DNA of 64,000 nucleotides from Viscum album (taxonomy: Eukaryota; Streptophyta; Magnoliopsida; Santalales; Viscaceae). The DNA is taken from NCBI GenBank assembly GCA_963277665.1, contig OY728153.1, positions 269,984,250 to 270,048,249 of the forward strand, given 5' to 3'. Below the pieces are notes generated by a model. That model worked only from the letters and a program-made list of their open reading frames with translations. It ran no database searches and had not been told where the DNA came from. Of this stretch, positions 23,825 to 35,103 are shown in pieces. How positions within the stretch are numbered: position 1 is the first letter of the stretch; each line of letters starts with the position of its first letter. The position numbers and the translations under genes are program-made.

Positions 23825-26800
23825 GATTTCATGTCCTTCATGAGTCAGAATTCCATATATGCTCATGTAACCTTGGTACATCTTCTAAACTTTTAGTATT
23901 CCTCTATGATGATAGCCAACTAAGAGACTCATACAAGATCATGACAATGATCAATTAAGTGATGAGGCCTCATTTCAAGGACCCACTAATGAGGTGTTTC
24001 CTATAAAAAGGTATAGTTTAGATGCACCACCTTTTGAGTAGCTGATAGTTTTAGTAGTTAATGATGTTGATGTGCACAGGCTGATCATGTTACATGAGTT
24101 CCAATGATAGTGACCAATGAGGTTTCACGACGAACCAAACCCTTAGGTAGTAAAGTATTGGCTCGAGGAGGTGGTTTGAGTATTCAGGATTGTCCAGACC
24201 TTGACTGTCCAAATGGTTTCACTTTTGATCAATATTCTTCATAGAGTAATAGTTAACTAGTGGAGTATGATCACCCAGACTCATGATGAGGTTATTCTCT
24301 CATGGTTGTACTTCCATCATTTGTTTTGTGATGAGTATTACCCTTCGATCTTGTGAAATGTGCAGATGCAGGTGCTTCTCGGAATACTGTAGGGTGATAT
24401 TTTAGTTTATGAGTATGCTATGAGGTTTAAATATCTCATTAATTACTATTTAAATATGGTGTGAGGTGGATACTTTTGGGTTTTAAAGTTTTACCAGGGC
24501 CTTTGTAGAGAAATCCACACTAGTGTAGTATCCTCTTATATTCCCACTTATACCAAAGTCTTGGAGCAGTCCTTGGTTACAAATAACTTCCTAGAAGAGG
24601 GGAATTGAGGGGCTAGATCCATCATTGGTCATCACTAGGTTGATTCATCTACATTATCTTGTAGTCTTTAGTCACTAGGTTCTTGGTGCAGGAGGAATAC
24701 ACATTCCCATACTTAGACACACAGATCTACAACACATGGTTTGTGTAGAGGATCTAGTCTGCCTGAAGATGGATGATGCTATAATTTTGAAGGGTGTGGA
24801 AAGATGGATTGGGATTTCCATAAATAAAATTATGAGTAAGGTAGATAGGTAAAAGATGATACTTTATGATAGAGTTAGTATTGTGATAAGGGATATCCTA
24901 GTTGTGGTTAGGGCGAACCTCAGGGAGGCGGTGCTGATAGATGAGCTGGAGGATCTTTGGAGGGAGAAGATGCTGGTGGAGGACGATTCTATGAACTACT
25001 TTCACCACTAACACTAGGTGTCCCACACTAGGCCTAGAGATATGGTGGTCAAGGGAATGATTGGTTTCAGGCTCTGGATGGGTATGATTAAGATTCTCTA
25101 GATATCATTTTCGGAGTGATCTGTGTCTTTTTTACTCTAGATATAGTACTTTTAGACATAAGCACGATTCATTACCTAATATCAATATATATTGTGAGAT
25201 ATCTAGTTATTAAAGTTGATTTTTTAACCTAGCATCTATGCATAGAGGTTTCTATAAGGATTTATTATTCAATATCACACATCTTTCGACAGTGAAAGCT
25301 GGAATTTGGTGGAGAGAGTTTCTAGTTGGACCTCTTGGTCATAAAAATGAAACACTATGATATAATATTGAGTATAAACTTGTTGTCTATAGTGAACAAC
25401 CAAACTGACTATCATCATAGGATGTTTAGTCTTCTTTGTATATATGAGACATTATTATCCTTCATTGGTGAGAGAGATCTTATGGATAAGTGAGTCAAAA
25501 TTGAAAGTAGGATCCTAGAACCCATTACCCATCAGTTAGTGAGTTTAGAACTTTCTATATTGGGTTATTCAATCATATGAATTCCAGTGGTAGTGGAGTA
25601 TTATATAAGAATATTTCCTAAAGATGTTCTGGGAAAACATCTATAGTGAGGGATTCAATTTTTGCATCAAATTACACCCTAATACCATGAGATATATTCT
25701 AAATCATATTGGATGCCCCCAACCATGATTCAAGAGCTGAGGGTGCTATTTGAATACATTAAATACAAAAGGTTTTATTAGATATAGTGTGTCCCCCTTG
25801 GTAGCTCTGGTGCTATTTCAAAAAAAGGAAAATACGCATTTGAGGATTTTTGTTGACTGTCTCATCACTTGAATCGGGTAATGAACAAGAATAAGTACCC
25901 CTTTCCAAGGATTAGTGACCTTTTTGACTAGTTTAATGGTTTGAGTTGGTTTTCAAAGAATGATCTTAGGTCTGTCTACCATTAGTTGTGGGTTCACAAG
26001 GATAATATCCTGAAGATGGAATTTTTATGTCATTATGGACATTATGCATTCCTAGTGACTCAATTTGGTGTAAATAATTCCCACAACATGTTCATGGATC
26101 TTATAAACTATATATTACATCAATAATTAGATCAATTCATAATTATATTTATTGATGGCATTATCATATACTATGTGTTATAGGAGAAGCATGTTAAGAA
26201 TTTTAGCATGATCTTAGGCTTACTTTGGGTGAAGCATCTTTATGGTAAAATCTCGAAGTGTTAGTTTTGGATCTATGAGGTTTATTTCCCAGAGCATGCC
26301 ATCTTTGATCATGGTGTAGTTGTGGATCTAAAAAGATAGACAAATTTTTTTCTTAGGAACCACCCAAGAGTGTGACTAAGGTACGGAGTTTCCCTAGTTT
26401 TGTAGGATACTATCGGAGGTTTGTGATAGACTTTTATATGATTATGGTCCCTTTAAAAACCTTAAAAAGGAAATGGTATCCATTTAACTAGAATGATCAG
26501 TGTTAGAGATCCTTCAAGGAGTTGAGTTAGTGGTTGAATAGTGCTCCGTTATTGAGGTTACCAAAGGATGTAATTGAGTATGTGTCATTTTACGATACCT
26601 ATGGATATGGACTTAGTTTCATGTTGATTTTGAGGAAATTAGTGATTAATTTTGGGTTGAGTCAATTGAGACCCCATGAGTAGAATTATGCGAATCATGA
26701 ATTATAGTTAGTAGTGGTAGTCTTAACCCTGAATATATAGATGAATTATCTTATGGGTGAGTGTTTCATTGTTTACTCATACCATAACATGTTTTTTTGA

Positions 26801-27130
26801 GCATGAACATAATTAATATTTATAAACACTAAAAACTAATAGTACTATGGAAAGAAGGGTGTCAAACTATAGGGAATTACTTAGGTTGTGCTAGACCAAA
26901 CAAAATAAAATGATAAAAAAATTATAACAAAAACTAAAATCAAAAAAAAATTAAATGAAATACAATGGATGAAATAGTAGTGTAAAATGGTGTAGATTAG
27001 ATGAAGTTAATTTGAGCCAGATTCAATCAATGGTTTATTTAGGGGTTGGACCAGAATTTATTGATTTAAATGTCACTACTCTTGGATGTGATCAATCATA
27101 GAGGTTCTGTGGTTATGTGTTGAGGAGTGA
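23825..27130 (+). pseudogene. Element E: very decayed Ty3/gypsy gag-PR-RT-RH remnant, copy 1
   Basis: No open frame longer than a few dozen codons survives, but the order is readable with frame jumps. Gag is about 24110-24440 (SWLYFHHLFCDEYYPS, then GDILVYEY). Protease is near 25145-25190 (VLLDISTIHYLIS, where DSG is lost) and about 25340-25480. The protease-RT linker is about 25590-25790. RT is about 25800-26330 (YHQLWVHKDNI and FIDGIIIY, an active site with the second Asp changed). RNase H is about 26390-26800 (GYYRRFV, QLRPHE). Integrase, LTRs and primer site are missing. About 330 bp before element B (26800-27130) hold nothing recognisable. It is the most decayed of the coding remnants here. 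Confidence 0.65.
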
Positions 27131-27325
27131 CATAACGACCCAATGTTTTTAATTGAAATTACCTTCTTATAAATATTCCATAAAATAACATAATAATGAA
27201 CTACTAAGTGATACGTGACCTTTAAACATAAGTTTGTCACTTTTGTGTTTGGAATTTTTAAAATCTGACAAACACGGTTGTGTTCAAGATGTTTTTTGGA
27301 GTCCGATATGAAAAACATAAATTTT

Positions 27326-27406
27326 GGTGAATAGTAACCTACCCTAATGAATATTAGCATACCCTTATGAATAGTGATATACCCTAATGAATAGTAACCT
27401 CACCTA
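27326..27406 (+). repeat. 20-bp tandem array in the B LTR U3
   Basis: Four adjacent 20-bp units of the form TAATGAATAGTAACATACCC, with changes. The same array is at 54100-54180 and 62258-62340. The GAATAGT core also occurs in the U3 of A, C and D. Confidence 0.75.
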
Positions 27407-28743
27407 TGATAGTATAAGTTGGAAGTACAATATACCTATATTTTAGAATGAGTTAATGCATGCTTTAAATCTGGTTTTTGATAATAAATTATGATTTTAA
27501 TTAAATATTAAAATAATCATATTTAGAAAATTATTTTTTGAAAAATGGACTTCATTTTTGGATTCTACATATCGAAAAATGGTTAGGGTGAATTTTTGAG
27601 ATTTTTTTGAAATACTTGAAATTTTGATAAATATTAGAATACGATAATTTACCGTAAATATACATTATAAGCTAAATAGACTATTCCTAGCATCATTTCT
27701 GATGTCACCACCCATGTTTCGAATTCACATGACCCATTTAATATTCTTGGTCCTGGAATACTTACTATTCTTTGTCTTGTGAAGAAATAATAAATTAAGG
27801 ATTATAATATCATGAAATCCCTCCTCTCCTCCACAATAAAACCCCCCCTTCACTCCCTCTTCTCTCCACTCCTCTCAAGATCCAAGCCTTCTCTAAATTC
27901 TAACCAAATCTCTCCCCAAGGTCCTACCACACGTACAAAATCTCACATCCTCCTCAAAATACCAAAACCTTTCTCTTTAATAGGTTCTCAAAGGAGGAAG
28001 TCTCAAGAGGTAAATTCCTCTTCCCAAATTTCTTCTTTTCTTTTAAGTTCTTTTCTTTTTAATTTCATTCCTCACCTCCCTTCACCATAATAGCATGATA
28101 AATCCACTATAATACATGTAATGTAATGTCTTCATGCTATTGGTATATTTCATTATCTTATCTGCTTTCCCCACCCTTTTATTTGAAAGAAATGAAAGCA
28201 CTGTTTGAGATGTGCAAATTTAGCACATTCAAGGACAACGGTTTATCAATTTCTATTTTATCTTTAATTCTGGTCATGAAAACATTTCTGTTATGGTTGA
28301 ACCAGATTATTATATATGTAATATATCCTATTTTTGGTTCTGTAATCCTTTGGTACAAATGGAATTATGTTATAAATCAAAACACATTCTTTGTAATCAA
28401 TCCCACCGAACAACAAAAACGATTATCACTAAGGTTATATATATAATAATTCAACATCACTATAAGTAACCTAATTAAAACTAAAACCTTGTAATATATT
28501 GGATATTTAATAAATAATATAACTTAAATTCTGGACAACCACTTTCATCTTGCATTAATCCAAATTTGAATATAAGTGAACCGATCTTTTAAAGCCAAGT
28601 AAACAAACGAGCCCGAACAATGAAATTGAACCTTGTAACTAATCAAAAAGGATTTGAATGAACTAAAAAGGGTTATAATAAATAAATTGAATATAGAAGA
28701 GGTTATGGACTTATTAATTAGTAAGAATAATTTGTTTATTCAG

Positions 28744-28781
28744 GTCATTAATAGAAAGTGGAGAACTCCAACAAATTTAAG
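28744..28781 (+). other. Candidate 38-nt leader exon inside the B1 LTR
   Basis: It is preceded by an acceptor-like TTTGTTTATTCAG and followed by AAG/GTTAGGGATCC. Copies at 55519-55556 and 63675-63712 are also exactly 38 nt, with ATTTAG or TTCAG before and AAG/GTAAGGG after. Confidence 0.3.
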
Positions 28782-30203
28782 GTTAGGGATCCTCCCCTTT
28801 TCACTCTTAATCAAGATTGTTCTCTATGCTATGTCTTTTTGTGTAATAACAAGTGATGGGGTATGTTTATAAACATTTAACATATATCCTTGATGTTTTA
28901 TAAGTTATGAGAAACCCCATTTCTCTCTCATCAATCCCTCATAGTCACACCCGACACCATGCCGATAAAATCGTAACGAATTCTACCAGAACATTCTTTG
29001 TTCTTTCAGGTTACCTTATATTTCTTTAAAAATGGTGTTATCTTATCTATCTATGTGAGTCTTATGACTTATGGTTATTTGTACAATATTATTATATCAA
29101 TACCCTTTCATCACATTCTTTCGGGGATATACATGATTTTGAAAGATTCCCTCCTTAGAACTTTCTGATAAGCCAACCTGTTTTAAGGGGACTTCCCAAA
29201 ATTTTACCCAAATTTCAAGTGCAATCTATCCTATGTTTTAAAAAACCATTGTATTTATAAAATCAGTATTTTTATTATTAACACCTTCTTGGTTCAATTC
29301 TGGTTTTATATAAAAGAATGACCTCTTTTCTATTTGAAAAGCTCTAGAGTGATTTCCTTAAAACCGCCAAAAATGTTTTAATGCTAATGTTTCTAAAATA
29401 CATTTTTATATGTTTTCGCTTATATTTGACACCACTTACCATGTTATATTACTATTTTACCCAATTAATGTCCATGTATATTCTAATCCTTTCCTTTCAT
29501 GGAAACTTTCGTGATACACCCATTGGATATGTTTTATGTCATGATTGTGGTACCCAATTCTTTCCATGGGTACCCTTATGTTTATATATGGTTGATTATG
29601 TATGATTGTATATGTGGTAAGAATATTTATTTGGAAAGAATATACATGAAAATTTTGAGATGGATGCGCCCAGATAGCGCTCCAATGCATTGGGTAAGGT
29701 TATGTCTCATGAGATGCGATGTGAAACGAGATTGGTGGTAAGCCTTGACCCATACTAAAATGGGAAACGGGATTGGCGGTTATCCTTGACCCGTAGTAAA
29801 GATAAGATTTATGATTTTACCACATTTATATGATTCCATGTTTATATGATCCCATGTTTATATTAAACGATTTCAAAATTTTCATGCTTTGGATATCATT
29901 ATGTCATGCCTCTTAACTCATGTGCTTGAGATGTATCTTTATGTTCATTCCCTTACAGGGAATTTTTAGCTCATCCCTTTGTTCATGTGTTCCCCAGGGT
30001 ACCCTATGAAGATGTAAGAGCTCAAAGGAAGTTAGAATATCTTTATGGAGATTAAATAAAGAAGTATTTTTTAGACCCATGTTTTATGTTATATGTACCT
30101 AGTGTTCGAAGACACTAGACTTAACGATCCTTGGATTGTACTCTGATGACTAATTATGCTTAAAATAATGAAATGTTATATGTAAAAGGATCAGGTCTCT
30201 ATA

Positions 30204-30217
30204 GTTGGTATCAGAAG
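30204..30217 (+). promoter_or_regulatory. Primer-binding site, Met-tRNA type (element B1)
   Basis: GT spacer then TGGTATCAGA, directly after the LTR end CTCTATA. Confidence 0.7.
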
Positions 30218-30346
30218 ATGGTCTAGTTATTTTTGGAGATTAGGAATTGAGCACCTTAGCGAGAACCTTAATGATGAGACTAAGTATAAGAAAAAAGTCC
30301 TAAATTTTGGTGAGTATAGAGTAAGTGGTTTATCAGGCAAATACAT

Positions 30347-30500
30347 CCCTGTCTGGATATGAGCAGGTAGAGGCGGCTCTGGCACATATGTATCTAGGGG
30401 TAAAACCTAAAAACTCCACTTTGAGCTAGAATCGAATGGGAACTAGTGCATGACAACGGGCCTTGCTGTATTCTTGGTTATGATACTCCTGGGGGATATT
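30347..30500 (+). other. Conserved leader block (element B1)
   Basis: CCCTGTCTGGATATGAGCAG through CTCCTGGGGGATATTC, clearly alike to 57122 in B2, 36679 in C and 9498 in A. Confidence 0.55.
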
Positions 30501-30728
30501 CTTTGGTAGATTCACGAGCTTAGTACAAACCATTATTAAGGGAAAAAAAACCAATAAGAATATAAGTTAAGAAATATATCTAGGATAACCTAGATATAAA
30601 CCCAGAGAATCAAAAGTTAGGATCTAATTATTCTTTATAAGTTTATCCTTTAATGTTAAAAGTTTCCTTTTTTATTCTCAATAGCTAAGTATTCAAGACC
30701 TCTAATTATACGTTCTTTTTCTTAGTTA

Positions 30729-33661
30729 ATGTCATGAAATAGAAGAACACGTTCCAACAACCAATGTGATAGGAAATGTAATTATTTCCCTAATGACATG
30801 CCTGATGTGACAGAAGCGGGTGATCAAAACTTCCTGGTAGTACATGATCAGCTGGCTCGAGTTATAAATAATAACTTGAAGCAGGTGGAGTGTCCCCCTC
30901 CTCCAGGGAAAGATCAAGTTGCCGTAGAATCCTTCATGTGGAAAAGGCCTCCCATGTTTAGCGGGTCTTTTGATCCCCTCCTCGCAGAACAATGGATTAA
31001 CTCCATTGAAAAGATTTTCTTTGTCCTCTAGTGCTCGGAAGAAGAGAAAGTTGCACTGGAAGTCTATCATTTTGCTGGGGAACCTGATCAGTGGTGGACA
31101 CTGATCAAGAATACGAAGTCCCAAGAGAAAATTGATTCCATATAATGGTATGAATTCAAGAGGATGTTTTTCAATAAATATTTTCCTCGAACCCTCCATC
31201 TCAAGATGGAAAGAGAGTTCTTTGGACTCAAGAAGAAAGAAGATGAGTCCATTGGGACATATGAAGCGAACTTTACAAGACTTGGAAGGTACATCTATGG
31301 CTTTTTCATGAACACTGAAAGCAAGGTGGATCGCTTATTTAGCAGACTAAAGCCGAGTCTTTGAAAAGTGTTGGAGATTCGAGACTTCAACAGCTATGAG
31401 GAGATTGTCCGTTGTGCCCTCAAGGTTGAAATGGAGATTGGAGACTCTCAGTGGTCTCATGGTCCTAGTGAAAAGAAGCAGAAAATTGAGAAAAACATGG
31501 GTGGTTCATAAAAAAAATCCAATGATGGAATGAAGCCTCACTTTCCCCTTTTCAAAAATTGTGGGAAGAAGCATCTTGGTGACTTTCCCAAGGGAACTAG
31601 GAATTGCTTCAAATGCGGAAAGTTTGGTCATATATCCAAGAACTGCCGAAGAGATATGAAAAATCCCTCTAATGTTGAATAAGAACGGAAGGTTCAGATC
31701 AACACTCAGCCTGAAGTGCAGTGTTATAACTTAAAGGAGCTTAGGCATTATGAAAACAATTTTCCAAAGTCGAGGGTTGTCAGAGGCAATCAGAAATAAC
31801 CTCCAAGGCAACAAGGAAGGGGTTATGCTATCACTACTGCTGTGGTGGAGTCGGAAAACGATGTGGTGAAAGGTACTCTAGTTATTCATTCAAGAATAGT
31901 GAACGTAATTTTTGATTCTGGTTCTACACATTCTTTCATATCTTTCAAGTTTATTAGAACTATTCAAACACCACCTCAAAATTTGGAGGAAAAGTTATCT
32001 GTGAGAACAGCGAATGGGGAAATAGTTGTGTTCGTGGTTTATAACTCCTCGGTTAATGTTTGTGGACTGAACCTCCCAGTAAATATTGTCATACTTCCTT
32101 TAGTGGAGTTTGATGCTATCTTGGGCATGGATTGGATATATTTGTACAAGGCCAACATCAATTGTTAGGAAAGGGAGATTACTCTTCACATCCCGAAGCA
32201 TCCTCCGATTCTTTACAAGTGTAAGGAAGTAGTTGAGTCTCATTTAGAATCTTCATCTCAAGTTTGGATACTACTTCCTTTTCAGAAAGCATATATAGCT
32301 CAAATGATTGGGACAAAGTATAGAATCATGCTTGAAGACATGCCCATCGTGAGGGATTACACTAATGTATTCCTAGAAGAGTTGCCTGGTCTTCTTTCTG
32401 ACTGAGAGGTTGAGTTCTCAATTGAACTTATCCCTGGATCCTTTCCAATCTCAAAGACACCTTACATAATGACCACCATAGATCTAGAAGAGCTGAAGAA
32501 GCTGTAACAGAAGAATTTGGAGAAGGGTTTTATATGCCCGAGTGCTTCACCGTGGGGTGCTCCAGTCCTCTTCGTCAAGAAGAAGGGTGGATCAATGAGC
32601 CTATGAATTGATTATTGGGAGCTCAATAAAATCACTATAAAGAACAATTATCCCCTTCCATGGATAGATGACTTGTTTGATTAGCTTTATGGGGCCAGTT
32701 ATTTCTTTAAGGTGGACCTTCGGTCAGGATATCACCAACTAAAGGTGAGGAAGGAAGATATTCCCAAGACTACCTTTCAAATGAGGTATGGAAACTACGA
32801 GTTCATAGTGATGCCCTTCAGAGTCCCTAATGCTCCAGAAATTTTCATGGATTTAATGAATAGAGTTTTTAGAGATTACCTAGACAAATTTGTGGTGGTC
32901 TTTATTGATGATATTCTGATATATTCGAAGAGAAAGTAGGAACATGAGGAGCATTTGGAAACTGTGTTAAAGACTTTGCGAAGGGAGAAGTTGTATGAGA
33001 AGTACAGTAAATGTGAGTTCTGGATGGAGGAAGTATCATTCCTGGGGAATGTTATCACCTGGAAAGGGATATCTGTGGACCCTTCCAAGACGAAGGCAAT
33101 TGAAGAGTGGCCGAGACCAACTTCTGTAATGGAGATCCGCAACTATTTAGGTCTAGCTGGGTATTATCGATGATTCGTGAAGAACTTTTCACGATTATCA
33201 AACCCAATGACCAAGCTGACACATAAGGGAGTAAAGTTCGTTTGGACACAAGAATGTGAAGACTATTTCAAGGGGTTGAAAAAGAGGCTTATCACTGCAC
33301 CGGTACTCACACTCCCTTCAAGTGGATAATTCATTGTGGTGTATAGTGATGCTTCTAATAAAGGACTAGTATGTGTGCTAATGCAAAATGATAAAGTGAT
33401 AGCCTATTCCTCAAGGCAGTTGAAAATCCATGAGCAAAACTATCCCATGCATGATCTGGAGTTGGTGGCTGTGATCTTTGCATTGAAAATTTGGTGGCAT
33501 TATCTCTATGGAAAAAATGTGAGATATATACTGACCACAAGAGTCTCAAATATATATTCACCTAGAAATAGATTAATATGCGCCAGTGAAGATGGATAGA
33601 TCTCATCAAGGATTATGACTACTCAATCCACTACCATCCCAGTAAGGTAAACAAGGTGGCA
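30729..33661 (+). pseudogene. Element B1 gag-pol, first part (gag, PR, RT, RH), interrupted by element C
   Basis: The frame from ATG 30729 stays the same to about 33500, but stops cut it: TGA at codon 3, TAG at 31029 and 31371, and more near 31680, 32166 and 32403. Gag motifs run 30945-31400 (DQWW near 31090). A zinc knuckle is near 31606-31650 (CFKCGKFGHISKNC). Protease is near 31920 (IFDSGSTHSFIS, active-site DSG intact) with ILGMDWI near 32120. RT is about 32450-33180 ([11 protein letters not shown] near 32895), RNase H from about 33340 (YSDASNKGL). A 1-nt loss near 33508, also present in B2, breaks RNase H. Insertion of C at 33661 splits the gene; it continues at 44387. Confidence 0.85.
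33657..33661 (+). repeat. Target duplication TGGCA of element C (left copy)
   Basis: TGGCA at 33657-33661 is repeated at 44382-44386, exactly at the outer LTR edges. B2 has a single uninterrupted site near 60432. Confidence 0.85.
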
Positions 33662-33749
33662 TGTAACGACCCAATCTTTTTGAGTAGTATATTAACTTAC
33701 TCTTAATGATTTAATAAGATGTTAATGGTTAATGTAGAAAGAGGAGTCG

Positions 33750-34019
33750 ATGGCTTCTTGCAGTAGACTCGACCCTTATGAAGCCCACTTATCAGAGCTT
33801 GGGAAGGAGGTAGCATCTGTGGGCTTCGATTTGGACCAAGCCCAAGCCGAACTCCAGCATGTCAAGCTTGAACGGAAACGCCTACGGGAGAAGTTCAAGT
33901 TAGTAGAGATTACTACTAGGGAAATGTTATCTGAGCCTCCCTCAGATTCTCTCACCATAGCACACCTTACACTTAGGTCTTATGCCGGTGTTATAAGGGG
34001 CTATGTGACGAGACCCTAG
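33750..34019 (+). CDS. Open frame of unknown function in the U3 of element C (5' LTR copy)
   Basis: An 89-aa frame starts 88 bp inside the LTR and ends at TAG 34017. It is lysine-, glutamate- and leucine-rich in the first 55 residues (SELGKEVASVGF, then QAELQHVKLERKRLREKF), so a helical or coiled-coil segment is likely. No signal peptide, membrane segment or retroviral motif is seen. Its base composition is richer in GC than the surrounding LTR, which suggests captured sequence. Both LTR copies are open, but most of the differences between them change amino acids, so there is no sign of protein-level constraint. It lies upstream of the TATA box. It may not be expressed; I do not recognise it. 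Confidence 0.35.
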   Translation: MASCSRLDPYEAHLSELGKEVASVGFDLDQAQAELQHVKLERKRLREKFKLVEITTREMLSEPPSDSLTIAHLTLRSYAGVIRGYVTRP

Positions 34020-34489
34020 CTTCCTTGTGTAATCCTTTCGGGTGAATAAATTGAGATCTCTTCCTTTAGTGATGTTTGTGGAATTTCTTTTGTCCGGATA
34101 ATTTTAGGATGTATTTTATTGATGAATTTTGGAAAAAAGGGATATTTTAAAATATTTATGAAAACCCTAAATAACTAATGATGTGTAATGATTTTCAAAA
34201 AATGGTCTTCTACAAAAGTGTTCAATAAGGAATTTGGAGTCTAATAAGATCAACTTAATTTTTGATGAATAGTAAATTATGAATGGTGATTTTACGCTTA
34301 GGATTAGTAATGTGACCAAATGGATTAGTAATTTCACTCAAATAAAGTTTTAATATAATTTAGACACCTAGATTAAGTAATGTGGTTCAATAAAATGGGT
34401 AAATAACGGTTTCATAAATGATTAATCAAGTATTAGTTTTTTCGGGTGAATAGTGTTTTTTAATTAGAAAATTTAATTAAAAATAATTA

Positions 34490-34740
34490 GAAAATTATTT
34501 TTATAAAAAGGACTTTATTTTTGAACTCAGAGCATCGATATTATGTTAAGGTAATTTTTGGGGATTTTTCTGAAAAAATGAATTTTCGATGAATAGTGTT
34601 TTTATTTAAAAATTAAATTAAAAATATTTAGAAAATTATTTTTATAAAATGGATTTCATTTTTGAAATCAGAGCATTGATATTTGGTTAAGGTGAAATTT
34701 TGGGATTATTCTGAGAAAGTTGAATTTTCGATGAATAGTG
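34490..34740 (+). repeat. Direct duplication of the shared U3 module in the element C LTR
   Basis: Two copies of about 110 bp, each running from AAAATTATTTTTATAAAA to TTTTCGATGAATAGTG. The same pair is in the 3' LTR near 42335-42585. Single copies occur in the A and B LTRs. Confidence 0.7.
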
Positions 34741-34955
34741 AAAATATTGTTTTTAAGTTACAGGTGTTTAATGACATCATTAAATGATGTATTAAGTAGA
34801 TATTCAATATGGTCGAATTATGAATAGTAAGATAAGGTATGAGGTGTCCCAAGTGGCCAATACCATGGGCAAATACCATGGGCAAGCCCATGGTTTTTCC
34901 AAAACCACTAATGAGGTGTCCCTTGGCCATTAATGCCTTGTCCCCTCACTTTCCC

Positions 34956-34963
34956 TATAAATA
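34956..34963 (+). promoter_or_regulatory. TATA box of element C 5' LTR
   Basis: TATAAATA after TTTCCC. The 3' LTR copy is at 42801-42808. The donor-like GTAAGG lies 148 bp downstream in both LTRs. Confidence 0.7.
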
Positions 34964-35103
34964 CCCACCCTTTCATCCTTTAGTTTTCACTCCCAACTCT
35001 CCCACAACGAAGTTCTGGTCTCCTTACCTCACAAGGAGTCCTACCAAGGTGCCCCCAAGCCCTCAAGGTCCAAAACTTTGAGTTTCAAGAGTCACATTTT
35101 AAG

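Larger units (their letters stand above)
27131..30203 (+). repeat. Element B1 5' LTR (3,073 bp)
   Basis: This is collinear with 53906-56979 and with the partial LTR 62061-64000. The first bases read CATAACGACCC where the other copies read TGTAACGACCC, so the terminal TG is mutated. It ends CTCTATA at 30203. A 20-bp tandem array lies at 27326-27406, the shared U3 module at 27535-27640, the TATA region at 27835 (here CAATAAAAC, degraded), a donor-like GTAAAT at 28010, a possible 38-nt leader exon at 28744-28781, and an acceptor CCCCAG ending at 29997. The open frame 27812-28090 straddles the TATA region and is not treated as a gene. Confidence 0.8.

Noticed and set aside
27812..28090. 92-codon frame (twin at 54586-54858) with a serine/proline-rich, transit-peptide-like start
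   Set aside because: It spans the TATA box and presumed transcription start of the B LTR, so the ATG lies upstream of the RNA start; the third LTR copy (62742 on) does not stay open in the same way.
29381..29741. Hydrophobic frames in the B LTR (also at 56156-56465)
   Set aside because: AT-rich R/U5 sequence with chance openness on both strands, not kept in frame between copies.
30732..31199. 155-codon minus-strand frame opposite B1 gag
   Set aside because: Shadow of the gag coding strand. B2 has only fragments of it (57502-57768, 57864-58169), and it has no recognisable domain.
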